Below are positions 7,223 to 15,886 of a DNA stretch of 64,000 nucleotides, piece after piece. The notes beneath the pieces were generated by a model that made no database searches, was not told the origin of the DNA, and saw only the letters and a program-made list of their open reading frames with translations. The stretch spans positions 30,656-94,655 of the forward strand of contig NZ_JANCLX010000037.1 in assembly GCF_024295805.1 (NCBI RefSeq), written 5' to 3'. Source of the stretch: Streptomyces cucumeris. GTDB taxonomy: Bacteria; Actinomycetota; Actinomycetes; Streptomycetales; Streptomycetaceae. The position numbers were made by a program, and so were the translations under genes. Numbering within the stretch: the first letter of the stretch is position 1; the number at the start of each line of letters is the position of its first letter.

Positions 7223-9172
7223 GTGTCCCAACGATGGCAAGACACCGGCGCAGCACCGGCCGACGGCGGGGAACCCCTCTCCGGCCTGGGTGACACCGCC
7301 CTGGTCAACCGGGCGTCACGGGAACCCGAGTCGGTCGGACGGGTGGTGGCGGAGCTGAGCACGCGCCATCTGCCGGCGGTGACCGGCTACGCCTCGCTCT
7401 GTGTGTCCGCCCCGCCCGGCGCCGCCACCCTGGCCTCGGAGGCGATCCTCACGGCCGTGCTCGACGCGGATCCCGCCGCACCGGACGAGGCGTGGCGGCC
7501 GAAGCTGCTGGGCGCGGTGGTCGAGGTGGCCAGACGGCGATGGCTGGACTCCGGCCGCCGCAATGAACTGAGCCCGGACTTCCGGGAGTGGCTGGAGAGC
7601 GGCCCGGATCAGCCGGCCGCATACGCGCGGAGCGGAAGCGCCGGGCCGGAGTCGGGGCGGTACGGAAACGGACGCCGGACCGTCCGTCCCCGCCCCGGCC
7701 TTCTGCGCACCGCCTTCCGCGGGCTGCCGGCCCACCTCCGCACCGTGCTCTGGCACGATGTGGTCGAGCGTGAGGACCCCGCGGCCATCGGCCGTCTGCT
7801 GGGCGCGCGGACCGACACCGTGCGCGGCTGGTCCGCGAACGCCCGCGCCAAGTTCCGGGACGCCTACCTGCGGACGTACGCGGACGAGGGCGACGCCGCG
7901 TGCCGCCCGTTCACCCGGCTGGTCGAGGTCGCCGCGGAGACCCGGCGCATCTCCCCCGCCGGGGACGTGGACGGCCATCTCGCCGACTGCGCCTACTGCC
8001 GACGGGCGTTCGACGACCTGTCCCGGATGGAGCACCACTGCGACACCCTGCTCGCGGAAGGTGTGCTGGCCTGGGGAGGGGCGCGCTATGTCGCGGAGCG
8101 TCCGGCGGCGGGCCGGGCGGTGTCCGGTGGCGCCGACGAGGGTGCGCGGGACGCCCCGGAGACCCCCTCCGCGGCCCCGGCCACGGAGGGGACGGCACCG
8201 GAGGCGGCGGCCGGAGCCGCCGCACCCACCACCGGGCACACCCTCGGTGGCAGCCGCAGCCGCCGCACCGCGCAGGTGGCACTCACCTCGGGCGCCATCT
8301 GTCTGGGGGTCATCGCCGCCGCGGCGCTCTCCGCCACGCACGACAGCGGGGCGGACGGCCGTGACACCACCCCGGCACAGGACCGTCCGACCTTCTCGGT
8401 GACGGCCGGCTCCCCGGCCGGATCGGCCTCTCCGCGGCCCTCCCCGCCACCGAAGAAGAAGAAAACGAAGAAGCCGCGCACCCCGAGTCCCTCCGCACCG
8501 AAGCCCTCGCACTCCCGTACACCGCCGAAGCCCCCGGTGAGCGGCGCCGCGGTCGCGTGGGACTTCGCCGAGGGATCCGGCACCACCGTGCGTGACGGCT
8601 CCGGCCGCGGCAATGACGGCACCCTGACGGGAAGCGGCGCGCGGAGCGGGAGTCACGGCGGATCGCTGGCGCTGAACGGGGACCGGTACGCGGAAGGGGC
8701 ACGGGGGACGCTGGACACCACACGGAGCTACACCGTCTCCGCCTGGCTCAACCTCCGCTCCACGGCGGAGTTCTCCACGGCGATCAGCCAGGACGGACAG
8801 GAGATCAGCGGTTTCTTCCTCCAGTACGACGCCTCCATCGACCGCTGGCGGCTGGCGATCTGCGACGCCGACTCCTCCGAGGCGGACGAGGACGAGGCGG
8901 TCTCGGCCACCGGTCCGCGGCTCGGCACATGGCAGCACATCGTGGGGGTCTATGACGCGCCCGCGAAGGAGATGCGGCTGTATGTCGACGGACAGTTGCA
9001 GGACACCACCGAGCACACCCCCGTGTGGTCGGCCACGGGCGCGTTCGCGGTGGGACGGGGCAAGTGGGAGGGCGATGTGGCCGATCGCTTCCGCGGCGGT
9101 ATCGACGCGGTCGCCGTGTTCCCGCGCGTCCTCTCGTCGTCCGAGATCGCGACGCTGGCCCGGCGCTCCTGA
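7223..9172 (+). CDS. Sigma-70-like/zinc-finger/transmembrane/LamG fusion protein
   Basis: Read from GTG 7223 (AGGA at 7211-7214 as ribosome-binding site) the product has 649 residues in four parts. The first ~210 residues resemble an ECF sigma factor, with a region-4-like helix-turn-helix near FRGLPAHLRTVLWHDVVEREDPAAIGRLLG. Next is an anti-sigma-type zinc finger (HLADCAYCRRAFDDL). A linker and a single membrane helix follow (VALTSGAICLGVIAAAALSA). The outside part has a Pro/Ser/Lys-rich stalk containing four consecutive lysines and a LamG/concanavalin-like domain (VAWDFAEGSGTTVRDGSGRG ... GTWQHIVGVYD ... FRGGIDAVAVF). An in-frame ATG at 7034 is possible but gives an Arg-rich, unconserved leader. 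The layout suggests a membrane sensor that couples extracellular glycan or ligand binding to a DNA-binding-like domain. This is inference. Confidence 0.82.
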   Translation: MSQRWQDTGAAPADGGEPLSGLGDTALVNRASREPESVGRVVAELSTRHLPAVTGYASLCVSAPPGAATLASEAILTAVLDADPAAPDEAWRPKLLGAVVEVARRRWLDSGRRNELSPDFREWLESGPDQPAAYARSGSAGPESGRYGNGRRTVRPRPGLLRTAFRGLPAHLRTVLWHDVVEREDPAAIGRLLGARTDTVRGWSANARAKFRDAYLRTYADEGDAACRPFTRLVEVAAETRRISPAGDVDGHLADCAYCRRAFDDLSRMEHHCDTLLAEGVLAWGGARYVAERPAAGRAVSGGADEGARDAPETPSAAPATEGTAPEAAAGAAAPTTGHTLGGSRSRRTAQVALTSGAICLGVIAAAALSATHDSGADGRDTTPAQDRPTFSVTAGSPAGSASPRPSPPPKKKKTKKPRTPSPSAPKPSHSRTPPKPPVSGAAVAWDFAEGSGTTVRDGSGRGNDGTLTGSGARSGSHGGSLALNGDRYAEGARGTLDTTRSYTVSAWLNLRSTAEFSTAISQDGQEISGFFLQYDASIDRWRLAICDADSSEADEDEAVSATGPRLGTWQHIVGVYDAPAKEMRLYVDGQLQDTTEHTPVWSATGAFAVGRGKWEGDVADRFRGGIDAVAVFPRVLSSSEIATLARRS

Positions 9173-9191
9173 CCGTCGTCGCCCGGGGCCG

Positions 9192-10208
9192 TCAGCCCAT
9201 GACCACGGCCTTGATGCTGGTCGACCCGGCGACCGCGGACAGCGCGTCGCCGAACCGCTCCAGCGGGAAGCGGTCGGTGATCACGTCCTCGGTGCGGATA
9301 CGGCCGGTGCGCAGGGCCAGGAGGGCGCGATCGAAGCAGTGGGTCTGCGCGAAGGAGCCCTTGATGGTCAGCTCCCGGGAGAAGATCTCGTAGGGCGAGA
9401 ACGGAACGGTGTCGTCCGCGCCCGCCATCCCGTAGACCAGCACGGTTCCGCCGCTGCGGGTCACCTCGGGGCAGATCGCCAGGACCGCGGGGACGCCGGT
9501 GGCCTCGATGACCGCGTCGAACCCGGACGGCGCCAGCGAGCGCAGCCGCCGTAGCGCCCTCCTGGGGTCCGTGCGGTCGATCCGGACCGTTTCATCGGCT
9601 CCGAGCAGCCGGGCGACCTCGAGTTTGTGCGGTCCGGGCGCGGCGACGGTCACCCGTGCCGCGCCACCGTGGACGAGGAGCTGGGCGAGCAGCAGTCCGG
9701 TGGGGCCCGCGCCGAACAGAAGTACATCGGATCCCGGGCGCAGCGCCAGCACATCGGCCCCGTGCAGCGCACATGCCAGGGGTTCGGTGAGCACGGCGGT
9801 CATCGGGTCCAGACCGTCGAGGGGGAAGCACTTCTCGGCCCGGGCCACCAGCAGATCGGCGAAGCCACCGGGTCCGGTGACCCCGAGCGAGGAGAAGTTC
9901 TCGCAGTACAGCGGCTGGTCGCGGCGGCAGGGCGCGCAGTGTCCGCACAGCACCGTGTTGTCGACGGCCACCAGCTCACCGATCGTCAGCCCTTCGACGC
10001 GCTCACCGAGCGACTCCACTTCGGCCACGATCTCGTGGCCGGGGATCAGCGGGAAGCGGGCCATGAACCCGCCCGCCAGCAGATGGCGGTCGGTGCCGCA
10101 GACCCCGGTGGCCACACTGCGCAGCCGGACCTCCTCCGGACCCGGCCGCGGATCGTCCACATCCAGGACGCGGAAGTGGTGGGGCCGGTCGAAGACCACT
10201 GCTCGCAT
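9192..10208 (-). CDS. Zinc-dependent alcohol (polyol) dehydrogenase, MDR family
   Basis: This 338-residue medium-chain dehydrogenase carries the catalytic zinc region (GVCGTDRHLLAGGF...PLIPGHEIVAEV). It also has the four-cysteine structural zinc loop (CGHCAPCRRDQPLYC) and a Rossmann nucleotide site (VLLFGAGPTGLLLAQLL). This pattern is typical of sorbitol, threonine or galactitol dehydrogenases that oxidise polyols with NAD. ATG 10208 follows AGGAG at a suitable distance. A longer frame to 10514 is rejected as upstream noise. The gene is divergent from a DeoR regulator and next to an ABC sugar-uptake and kinase operon, so it probably oxidises the imported polyol to a ketose. Confidence 0.9.
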   Translation of the reverse strand: MRAVVFDRPHHFRVLDVDDPRPGPEEVRLRSVATGVCGTDRHLLAGGFMARFPLIPGHEIVAEVESLGERVEGLTIGELVAVDNTVLCGHCAPCRRDQPLYCENFSSLGVTGPGGFADLLVARAEKCFPLDGLDPMTAVLTEPLACALHGADVLALRPGSDVLLFGAGPTGLLLAQLLVHGGAARVTVAAPGPHKLEVARLLGADETVRIDRTDPRRALRRLRSLAPSGFDAVIEATGVPAVLAICPEVTRSGGTVLVYGMAGADDTVPFSPYEIFSRELTIKGSFAQTHCFDRALLALRTGRIRTEDVITDRFPLERFGDALSAVAGSTSIKAVVMG

Positions 10209-10261
10209 GATGTGCGCTCCTGACGGTGGACCTCGCAGAGGTGTTCTCCGCGACCACGGAA

Positions 10262-10290
10262 ACGCTAGGTGAGCCATAATTGTCACGCAA
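10262..10290 (-). promoter_or_regulatory. Candidate promoter of the polyol dehydrogenase
   Basis: Read on the minus strand, TTGCGT (complement of 10285-10290) and TAGCGT (complement of 10262-10267) are separated by exactly 17 bp, fitting a vegetative sigma promoter. It lies 54 bp upstream of the dehydrogenase ATG, in the 290-bp divergent region shared with the DeoR-type gene. The surrounding stretch 10275-10310 is unusually AT-rich for this genome and is the likely location of the regulator's operator. No perfect palindrome was identified. Confidence 0.45.
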
Positions 10291-10498
10291 GATGTGTTAA
10301 CAAAGTGCGGGTCTTCCCCTAAGAATCTGCTCACGGGCGGGTGCGCCGACGGTGAACACCGCACCGGCCGCCTGCCGCGGGAGGTGGAGGCACCGGCCAC
10401 CGCACCGGTACGGTCTGGATCGACCGTGCGGGGATCGAGCCGCTGGTGTGCCCGGGGACGGGCCGGACCGCGCCGGGCGCGGAGGGGAAGGAGGCCGT

Positions 10499-11302
10499 AT
10501 GCCGGCCAGGGCACGGCTGTCGCAGGCCGCCGTCGAGGAACGGCGGCAGGCCGTCCTGCGCCATGTGGTCGAACGCGGCGAGATCCGCATCGACGACCTG
10601 GCCTCGCGGTTCGACGTCAGCCTGATGACGATGCACCGCGACCTGGACGACCTCGCCGCCCGCCATCTGCTGCGCAAGGAACGCGGCCGCGCCGTCGCCT
10701 TCCCCGCCCTCACCATGGAGACCGCCACCCGCTTCCGGGAGTCCGCCCGGCTGGCCGCGAAGAACGCGCTGTGCGCGGCGGTGGCCGACCGGATCACCCC
10801 GGGGACCACCCTGCTGCTGGACGACTCCACCACCCTCTACCCGTTGGCCGACGTACTGGCCTCGGTCGGCCAACTCACCGTGGTCACCAACTCGGTGGGT
10901 CTCGCCCAGCGGCTGGGCGGCGCGCCCGAGGTGGACATCACGCTGCTGGGCGGGCGCTACAACAGCGAGTTCAACTGCTGTACGGGCCCCGACGTGGTCG
11001 GCGCCCTGTCCCGGATCCGCGCCGATCTCGCGCTGACCTCCGCCACCGCGATCCTGGAAGGCCGTCTCTTCCACCCGCTGCGCGAGTACGCCGAGATCAA
11101 GGAGGCCATGCTGGCCTCCGCCAACCGCTCGCTGCTGCTGGCCGACCACTCCAAGTTCGGCCGGACCGCCACCTACGCCTACGGCACGGCCGCCGTCTAC
11201 GACGGGGTGCTCACCGACACCGCCACCGCGGACGAGGAGATCGCGGCCATCCGCGGGCTGGGGGTGCGGGTGGAGCGCATCCCTCCCGAGGAGTCCGCCT
11301 GA
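10499..11302 (+). CDS. DeoR/GlpR family transcriptional regulator
   Basis: The 267-residue protein has the N-terminal DeoR helix-turn-helix (RQAVLRHVVERGEIRIDDLA, then FDVSLMTMHRDLDDL) and the C-terminal sugar-phosphate-sensing domain. The latter includes DDSTTLYPLADVL, VVTNSVGLAQRL, ITLLGGRYNSEF and LLLADHSKFGR. Members are usually repressors released by a phosphorylated sugar. ATG 10499 follows AAGGAGG at about 10488-10494. Upstream in-frame residues are low-complexity. It is divergent from the dehydrogenase and upstream of the substrate-binding protein, so it likely controls the whole locus. Confidence 0.9.
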   Translation: MPARARLSQAAVEERRQAVLRHVVERGEIRIDDLASRFDVSLMTMHRDLDDLAARHLLRKERGRAVAFPALTMETATRFRESARLAAKNALCAAVADRITPGTTLLLDDSTTLYPLADVLASVGQLTVVTNSVGLAQRLGGAPEVDITLLGGRYNSEFNCCTGPDVVGALSRIRADLALTSATAILEGRLFHPLREYAEIKEAMLASANRSLLLADHSKFGRTATYAYGTAAVYDGVLTDTATADEEIAAIRGLGVRVERIPPEESA

Positions 11303-11354
11303 CCCGTCCGCTCCCGCTCCCCCACCACCGCCACGGTCCCCGCCCGGACCCGGT

Positions 11355-11510
11355 GGCCCCGGACCACGTCCACGGGCTCACTCCGGCAGCGGCCGCCCAG
11401 CAGGGTGATCTCCACCCCGGCGGCCGTTGCCGCGCCCATCTGCGGGGAAGCTGAGAGCATCGCGGTGGACAGGCCCGCGATCATGCTCATGCCGACCGTG
11501 GACGACGCCG
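11355..11510 (-). pseudogene. Antisense remnant of a second DeoR-family gene
   Basis: On the minus strand this stretch reads ASSTVGMSMIAGLSTAM, then ASPQMGAA and GVEITLLGGRCRSEPVDVV. These correspond in order to the DeoR C-terminal domain segments (D-x-STVG, the VTNSPQ-like strand and the LLGGR loop). The intact regulator just upstream contains ITLLGGRYNSEF at the equivalent place. There is no helix-turn-helix, no start and no C-terminal end, so only a roughly 50-codon fragment survives. It lies in the 250-bp gap between the DeoR gene and the lipoprotein gene. The homology is judged by eye and is moderately sure. Confidence 0.5.
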
Positions 11511-11552
11511 TGCTGGTCCGGCAGGCACGCCGACGGCGGAGAGGGATCCGGT

Positions 11553-12923
11553 ATGGCGCGACCACCGCTGGGGCGGCGGACGACCGGTGGCGCGGCCGCC
11601 CTCTGCGCCCTGTCGCTGCCCGCGGCGGGCTGTGGCGGATTCGGCGGGGTGGGGGCCGGTGACGGGACCACCGTCTCGGTGGCCGTGGTGGCCAATCCGC
11701 AGATGAAGGACATGGAGGCGCTGACCCCGTACTTCGAACGGGCCCACCCCGACATCCGGGTGCGCTTTGTGACCCTGCCGGAGAACCAGGCACGGCAGAA
11801 GATCACCGAGTCGGTGGCCACCGGTGGCCGGGAGTTCGACGTCGTCATGATCAGCAACTATGAGACCCCCCTCTGGGCGCGGAACGGCTGGCTGACCGAC
11901 CTCCAGGAGCGGGCCGAACACACCCCCGGCTACGCACCGTCGGACTTCATCGCCCCGGTCCGCGCCGCGCTGTCCTACCGCGGCCATCTGTACTCGGTCC
12001 CCTTCTACGGAGAGTCGTCGTTCCTGATGTACCGCAAGGACCTCTTCGCGGCCCGGCGGCTGACCATGCCCCGGCGGCCTACCTGGCGGCAGGTGGCGTC
12101 CTTCGCCAAGGCGCTCGACGACCCCGGGCACGGAGTGGCGGGGATCTGTCTGCGCGGCGCGCCGGGCTGGGGCCAGGTGCTCGCCCCGCTGAACACCGTG
12201 ATCAACACCTTCGGCGGCCGGTGGTACGACCTGCGGTGGAACCCCCAGCTCACCACCCCCGAAGTGGAGCGGGCCGTGCGGTTCTACGTCTCCCTGGTGC
12301 GCCGGTACGGCGAGCCGGGGGCGGCGGGCGCGGGCTTCACCGAATGTGCCACCCACTACGCCCAGGGCAAGGCGGCCATGTGGTACGACGCCACCTCGGC
12401 GGCCGGTGTGCTGGAGGACCCGGCCGGCAGCAAGGTGGTGGGCCGCACCGGATATGTCGCGGCGCCGGTGGCGCGGAAGGCGTGGTCGGGCTGGCTGTAC
12501 TCCTGGTCGCTCGGTATCCCCCGGGCCGGCCGTCATCAGGACGCCGCGTGGCGGTTCATGTCGTGGGCCACCTCCCGCCGGTACATCGAACTGGTGGGAC
12601 GCCGGCTGGGCTGGTCCCGGCTGCCCCCGGGCAGCAGATACTCCACCTACGCCCTCCCCCGGTACCGGCGGATCGCGCGGTCGTTCGCGGGCCCCACGTT
12701 GCAGGGCATCCGCCACGCCGACCAGCAGCGCCCCACGGTGGAACCGGTGCCCTACACCGGTGTGCAGTTCCTCGACATCCCCGAGTTCCAGGACCTGGGC
12801 ACCCGGGTGAGCCAGCAGATCAACGCGGCCATCAGCGGACAGGAGTCGGTGCACACCGCCCTGGCACAGTCCCAGCGCTACGCCCGGACCGTCGGCCGCG
12901 ACCAGCGGCGACCGGAACACTAG
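11553..12923 (+). CDS. ABC transporter substrate-binding lipoprotein (sugar/polyol)
   Basis: The 456-residue protein has a twin-arginine-like basic start (RPPLGRRTTGG), a hydrophobic stretch and a lipobox-like LPAAGC, with Cys at residue 27. The -3 residue is Ala rather than Leu, a mild deviation. The mature part has family-1 solute-binding features: YFERAHPDIRVRF, FDVVMISNYETPLWARNGWLTDL, YSVPFYGESSFLMYRKDLF and AMWYDATSAAGVLEDP. Together these resemble mannitol/sorbitol-type binding proteins. ATG 11553 has GGAGAGGGA upstream. Two permease genes follow directly, so it delivers its ligand to that channel. Confidence 0.9.
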   Translation: MARPPLGRRTTGGAAALCALSLPAAGCGGFGGVGAGDGTTVSVAVVANPQMKDMEALTPYFERAHPDIRVRFVTLPENQARQKITESVATGGREFDVVMISNYETPLWARNGWLTDLQERAEHTPGYAPSDFIAPVRAALSYRGHLYSVPFYGESSFLMYRKDLFAARRLTMPRRPTWRQVASFAKALDDPGHGVAGICLRGAPGWGQVLAPLNTVINTFGGRWYDLRWNPQLTTPEVERAVRFYVSLVRRYGEPGAAGAGFTECATHYAQGKAAMWYDATSAAGVLEDPAGSKVVGRTGYVAAPVARKAWSGWLYSWSLGIPRAGRHQDAAWRFMSWATSRRYIELVGRRLGWSRLPPGSRYSTYALPRYRRIARSFAGPTLQGIRHADQQRPTVEPVPYTGVQFLDIPEFQDLGTRVSQQINAAISGQESVHTALAQSQRYARTVGRDQRRPEH

Positions 12924-12931
12924 GGGCGGCC

Positions 12932-13885
12932 GTGGCAGTCGGCGCGCTTCCGCCCGCGGGCCCGACGGCGACCGCCGGGCCGCTTCCGGCGCGGCGTCCG
13001 CCACGGCGGGCCGGGTGGCGGCGCCGCTGGCCGCTCGCCCCCGCCCTGCTCTGGCTGGTCGTCCTCACCCAACTGCCCTTCGTCTTCACCGTGCTCTTCT
13101 CCTTCCAGTCCCGGAATCTGCTCCGGCCCGGTGCGGAGCGCTGGGTGGGGCTGGCCAACTACGCGAACGTGTTCACCGACACCGTGTTCCGCGCGGCGCT
13201 GCTCACCGAGATCGAGCTGACGGTCCTGGCGGTCGCCATCGCCATGGCGCTGGGAACGGCGCTGGCGCTGCTGCTCGACCGGCGGTTCCCCGGCCGGGGC
13301 GTGGCCCGGACGCTGCTGATCTCACCGTTCCTGGTGATGCCCGCGGTCGCGGGACTGCTGTGGAAGACCGCCATGTTCGACCCGGTCTTCGGCCTCGTCA
13401 ATGTCGCGGCGTCCTGGGCCGGCGTCCAGGGCACCGACTTCACCAGCCGGTTCCCCGTGGCGTCGGTGGTCACCGTTCTGGTGTGGCAGTGGACGCCGTT
13501 CATGATGCTCATCGTCCTCGCCGGGCTGCGGAGCCAGCCCGCGGACACCCTGGAGGCGGCCCGGGTGGACGGCGCCGGACCATGGGCCACCTTCCGCTGG
13601 ATCACCCTGCCGTATCTGCGCCGCTATATCGAACTGGGTGTGCTGCTCGGTGTCATCCACCTGGTCAACACCTTCGACGTGATCTACATGATGACGCAGG
13701 GCGGCCCCGGCACCCGGACCACGAATCTGCCCTACTACATCTACCAGCGGGCGTTCCTGGGCTTCGACGTCGGCCAGTCCTCGGCGCTGGGGGTGGTCAC
13801 CGTCGCCGGGACACTGGTGGCCGCGGCGCTCGCACTGCGGCTGCTGTTCACGGCCTTCACCGGCGTCCGGGCGGGTGACCGATGA
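12932..13885 (+). CDS. Sugar ABC transporter permease (MalF-type)
   Basis: This 317-residue protein has about six membrane helices after a basic, Pro/Ala-rich N-terminus. It carries the EAA-loop motif (LEAARVDGAGPWATFRWITLPYL) that docks the ATPase. FDVIYMMTQGGPGTRTTNLPYYIYQRAF is the standard MalF/UgpA-type final loop. GTG 12932 lies 9 bp after the lipoprotein gene's stop and follows an AGGGGCGG ribosome-binding site. Its TGA overlaps the ATG of the next permease (ATGA at 13882-13885). No ATPase gene is in the operon, so a shared MsiK-type ATPase elsewhere in the genome is probably used, as is common in Streptomyces. Confidence 0.92.
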   Translation: MAVGALPPAGPTATAGPLPARRPPRRAGWRRRWPLAPALLWLVVLTQLPFVFTVLFSFQSRNLLRPGAERWVGLANYANVFTDTVFRAALLTEIELTVLAVAIAMALGTALALLLDRRFPGRGVARTLLISPFLVMPAVAGLLWKTAMFDPVFGLVNVAASWAGVQGTDFTSRFPVASVVTVLVWQWTPFMMLIVLAGLRSQPADTLEAARVDGAGPWATFRWITLPYLRRYIELGVLLGVIHLVNTFDVIYMMTQGGPGTRTTNLPYYIYQRAFLGFDVGQSSALGVVTVAGTLVAAALALRLLFTAFTGVRAGDR

Positions 13886-14727
13886 GAAGCCCCGCCGCCT
13901 TCCGCCCGCCACTGCGACGCCGGTTCGGTCCATGGCTGTGGACCACCGTCACCTGGGTGGTGACCGCGGTGTTCTTCTTCCCGGTGCTGTGGATGGCGCT
14001 CACCGCGTTCAAGACCGAGGCGGACGCCTACACCACCTCCCCCACCGTGGTGTTCTCCCCGACGCTCGAGCAGTTCCGGGCGGTGTTCGCCGAGGGTGTC
14101 GGCCCGTACCTGGGCAATTCCGCGCTGGCCGCCGGGGCTTCCACCGCCGTTGTGCTGCTGCTCGCGACACCGGCCGCGTACGCGCTGTCCATCCGGCCCG
14201 TGCGCCGGTGGCGCGATGTGCTGTTCTTCTTCCTCTCCACCAAGATGCTGCCGGTGGTGGCCGCGATCATCCCGGTGTACCTGGCCGCGCGCGGGCTGGG
14301 CGCGCTCGACAGCATCGGGACACTGATCGTGCTGTACACGGCGATGAACCTGCCGGTGGCGGTGTGGATGCTGCGCTCGTTCTTCCTGGAGATCCCGCGT
14401 GAGGTGCTGGAGGCGGCACGGGTGGACGGGGCGACGACGCGTCAGGAGGTGATGTGGGTGCTGCTGCCCATGGTGGCCCCCGGTCTCGCCGCCACCGCCC
14501 TGATCTGCGTGATCTTCTCCTGGAACGAATTCTTCCTGGCGTTGAACCTGACCTCGGTACGGTCCGCCACGATGCCCGTCTTCCTCGTGGGTTTCATCAC
14601 CAGCGAAGGGCTCTACTGGGCCCGGCTGGCCGCGGCCGCCACCCTGGCCTGTCTGCCGGTGCTGCTGATGGGGTGGCTGGCGCAGCGCCAGCTCGCCCGC
14701 GGCCTGTCCATGGGCGCGGTGAAATAG
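13882..14727 (+). CDS. Sugar ABC transporter permease (MalG-type)
   Basis: The 281-residue partner permease has the MalG-type N-terminal helix (VFFFPVLWMALTAFKTEADAY). Its EAA loop reads LEAARVDGATTRQEVMWVLLPMVAPG, and the C-terminal FSWNEFFLALNLTS is also standard. It forms the membrane channel as a heterodimer with the MalF-type protein. Its ATG overlaps the preceding stop by 4 nt, so stoichiometric translation is expected. Confidence 0.92.
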   Translation: MRSPAAFRPPLRRRFGPWLWTTVTWVVTAVFFFPVLWMALTAFKTEADAYTTSPTVVFSPTLEQFRAVFAEGVGPYLGNSALAAGASTAVVLLLATPAAYALSIRPVRRWRDVLFFFLSTKMLPVVAAIIPVYLAARGLGALDSIGTLIVLYTAMNLPVAVWMLRSFFLEIPREVLEAARVDGATTRQEVMWVLLPMVAPGLAATALICVIFSWNEFFLALNLTSVRSATMPVFLVGFITSEGLYWARLAAAATLACLPVLLMGWLAQRQLARGLSMGAVK

Positions 14728-14800
14728 CCGGTGCCCCCCGGATAACCGGTGACCACCCGGACACCTGCCACAACACGGAGCAGATCAGAGAGGAGCAGCG

Positions 14801-15880
14801 GTGCGTGTGCTCGTCGTCGGCGACCACTTCATCCCGGCCGCCCGCTATATCGAGGCCCTGGCCGAGGTGTCCTCCCAGGGCACCGGTCCGGACACCGGTC
14901 CGGGCCACGGTATCGGCCCGGTCCGCGATATCACCTGGTCCGGCACCAAGGCCGAGCAGCACGCCGCGCAGCAGGAGATGGAGCTGCGGGGGCCGGACGC
15001 GGTACCGGTCCCCCGTGAGATCGTCGGGGCTGTCGGGGATACCGAGGTGCTCGCCGTGCACTTCGCCCCGGTGTCCGCGCTGGTGCTGCGGGCGGCCCCG
15101 GAGCTGCGCGCGGTGTGTGTCGCCCGGACCGGCCTGGAGAACGTGGACGTGGCCGCCGCCACCGAGCGGGGCGTCGCCGTCGTACCGGTCCACGGGCGCA
15201 ACGCCTCGGCCGTGGCCGAACTCGCCCTGGGGCTGATGCTCTCCGAGGCGCGCGACATCGCGCGCGCGGACGCCTCGGTCAAGGCCGGAGGGTGGCGCAA
15301 GGACTTCGGCGGGCCCGGTGACGAGGTCGGTGGCGGCACCGTCGGCATGGTGGGCATGGGCCATGTGGGACGGGAACTGGCGGACCGGCTGCGCGGTTTC
15401 GCCGTCCGGCTGCTGGTCCACGATCCGTATGTGCCGGACGCGGTGCTGGAGCACCACGGCGCGGAGCGGGCGGCCGATCTGGACACGGTGTTCCGGGAGT
15501 CCGACGCGGTCCATGTGCTGGCCCGGCTGACCCCGGAGACCGAGCGGTTCATCGGCCCGGAGCAGTTCGCGCTGATGAAGCCCACGGCGTACTTCTTCAA
15601 CACCGCGCGCAGCCGTCTGGTGGACACCGGCGCGCTGTACGCGGTGCTGGCCTCCGGCCGGATCGCCGGGGCCGGGCTCGATGTGCACGACGAGGAACCC
15701 CTGCCGGCCGACAGCCCGTGGCGGACGCTGGACAATGTCACGCTCACCACCCACTACGGCGGCGACACCGTCACCACCAATGAACGTTCGGCCCGGCTGG
15801 TGGCCGGGGCCGTCGCCGAGCTGGCGGCGACCGGGCGCTGCCGGGGCGCGGTCAATGCCCGTGAACTGGAATGGATGTAG
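14801..15880 (+). CDS. D-isomer-specific 2-hydroxyacid dehydrogenase
   Basis: The 359-residue protein shows the NAD-binding motif GMVGMGHVGRELADRLRGF at about residues 183-201. Catalytic Arg lies in VLARLTPETERFIG, and the substrate-domain loop is RTGLENVDVAAATERGVAVV. The usual catalytic His is represented by the late THYGGDT segment rather than the commoner TPHIGG. The family reduces or oxidises 2-keto/2-hydroxy acids such as phosphoglycerate, glyoxylate or erythronate-4-phosphate. The N-terminal region contains a short TGPxTGPGxGIGP low-complexity insert (residues 28-40). GTG 14801 follows GAGAGGAG. The FGGY kinase gene starts 7 bp after the stop. Confidence 0.87.
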   Translation: MRVLVVGDHFIPAARYIEALAEVSSQGTGPDTGPGHGIGPVRDITWSGTKAEQHAAQQEMELRGPDAVPVPREIVGAVGDTEVLAVHFAPVSALVLRAAPELRAVCVARTGLENVDVAAATERGVAVVPVHGRNASAVAELALGLMLSEARDIARADASVKAGGWRKDFGGPGDEVGGGTVGMVGMGHVGRELADRLRGFAVRLLVHDPYVPDAVLEHHGAERAADLDTVFRESDAVHVLARLTPETERFIGPEQFALMKPTAYFFNTARSRLVDTGALYAVLASGRIAGAGLDVHDEEPLPADSPWRTLDNVTLTTHYGGDTVTTNERSARLVAGAVAELAATGRCRGAVNARELEWM

Positions 15881-15886
15881 GACCCC

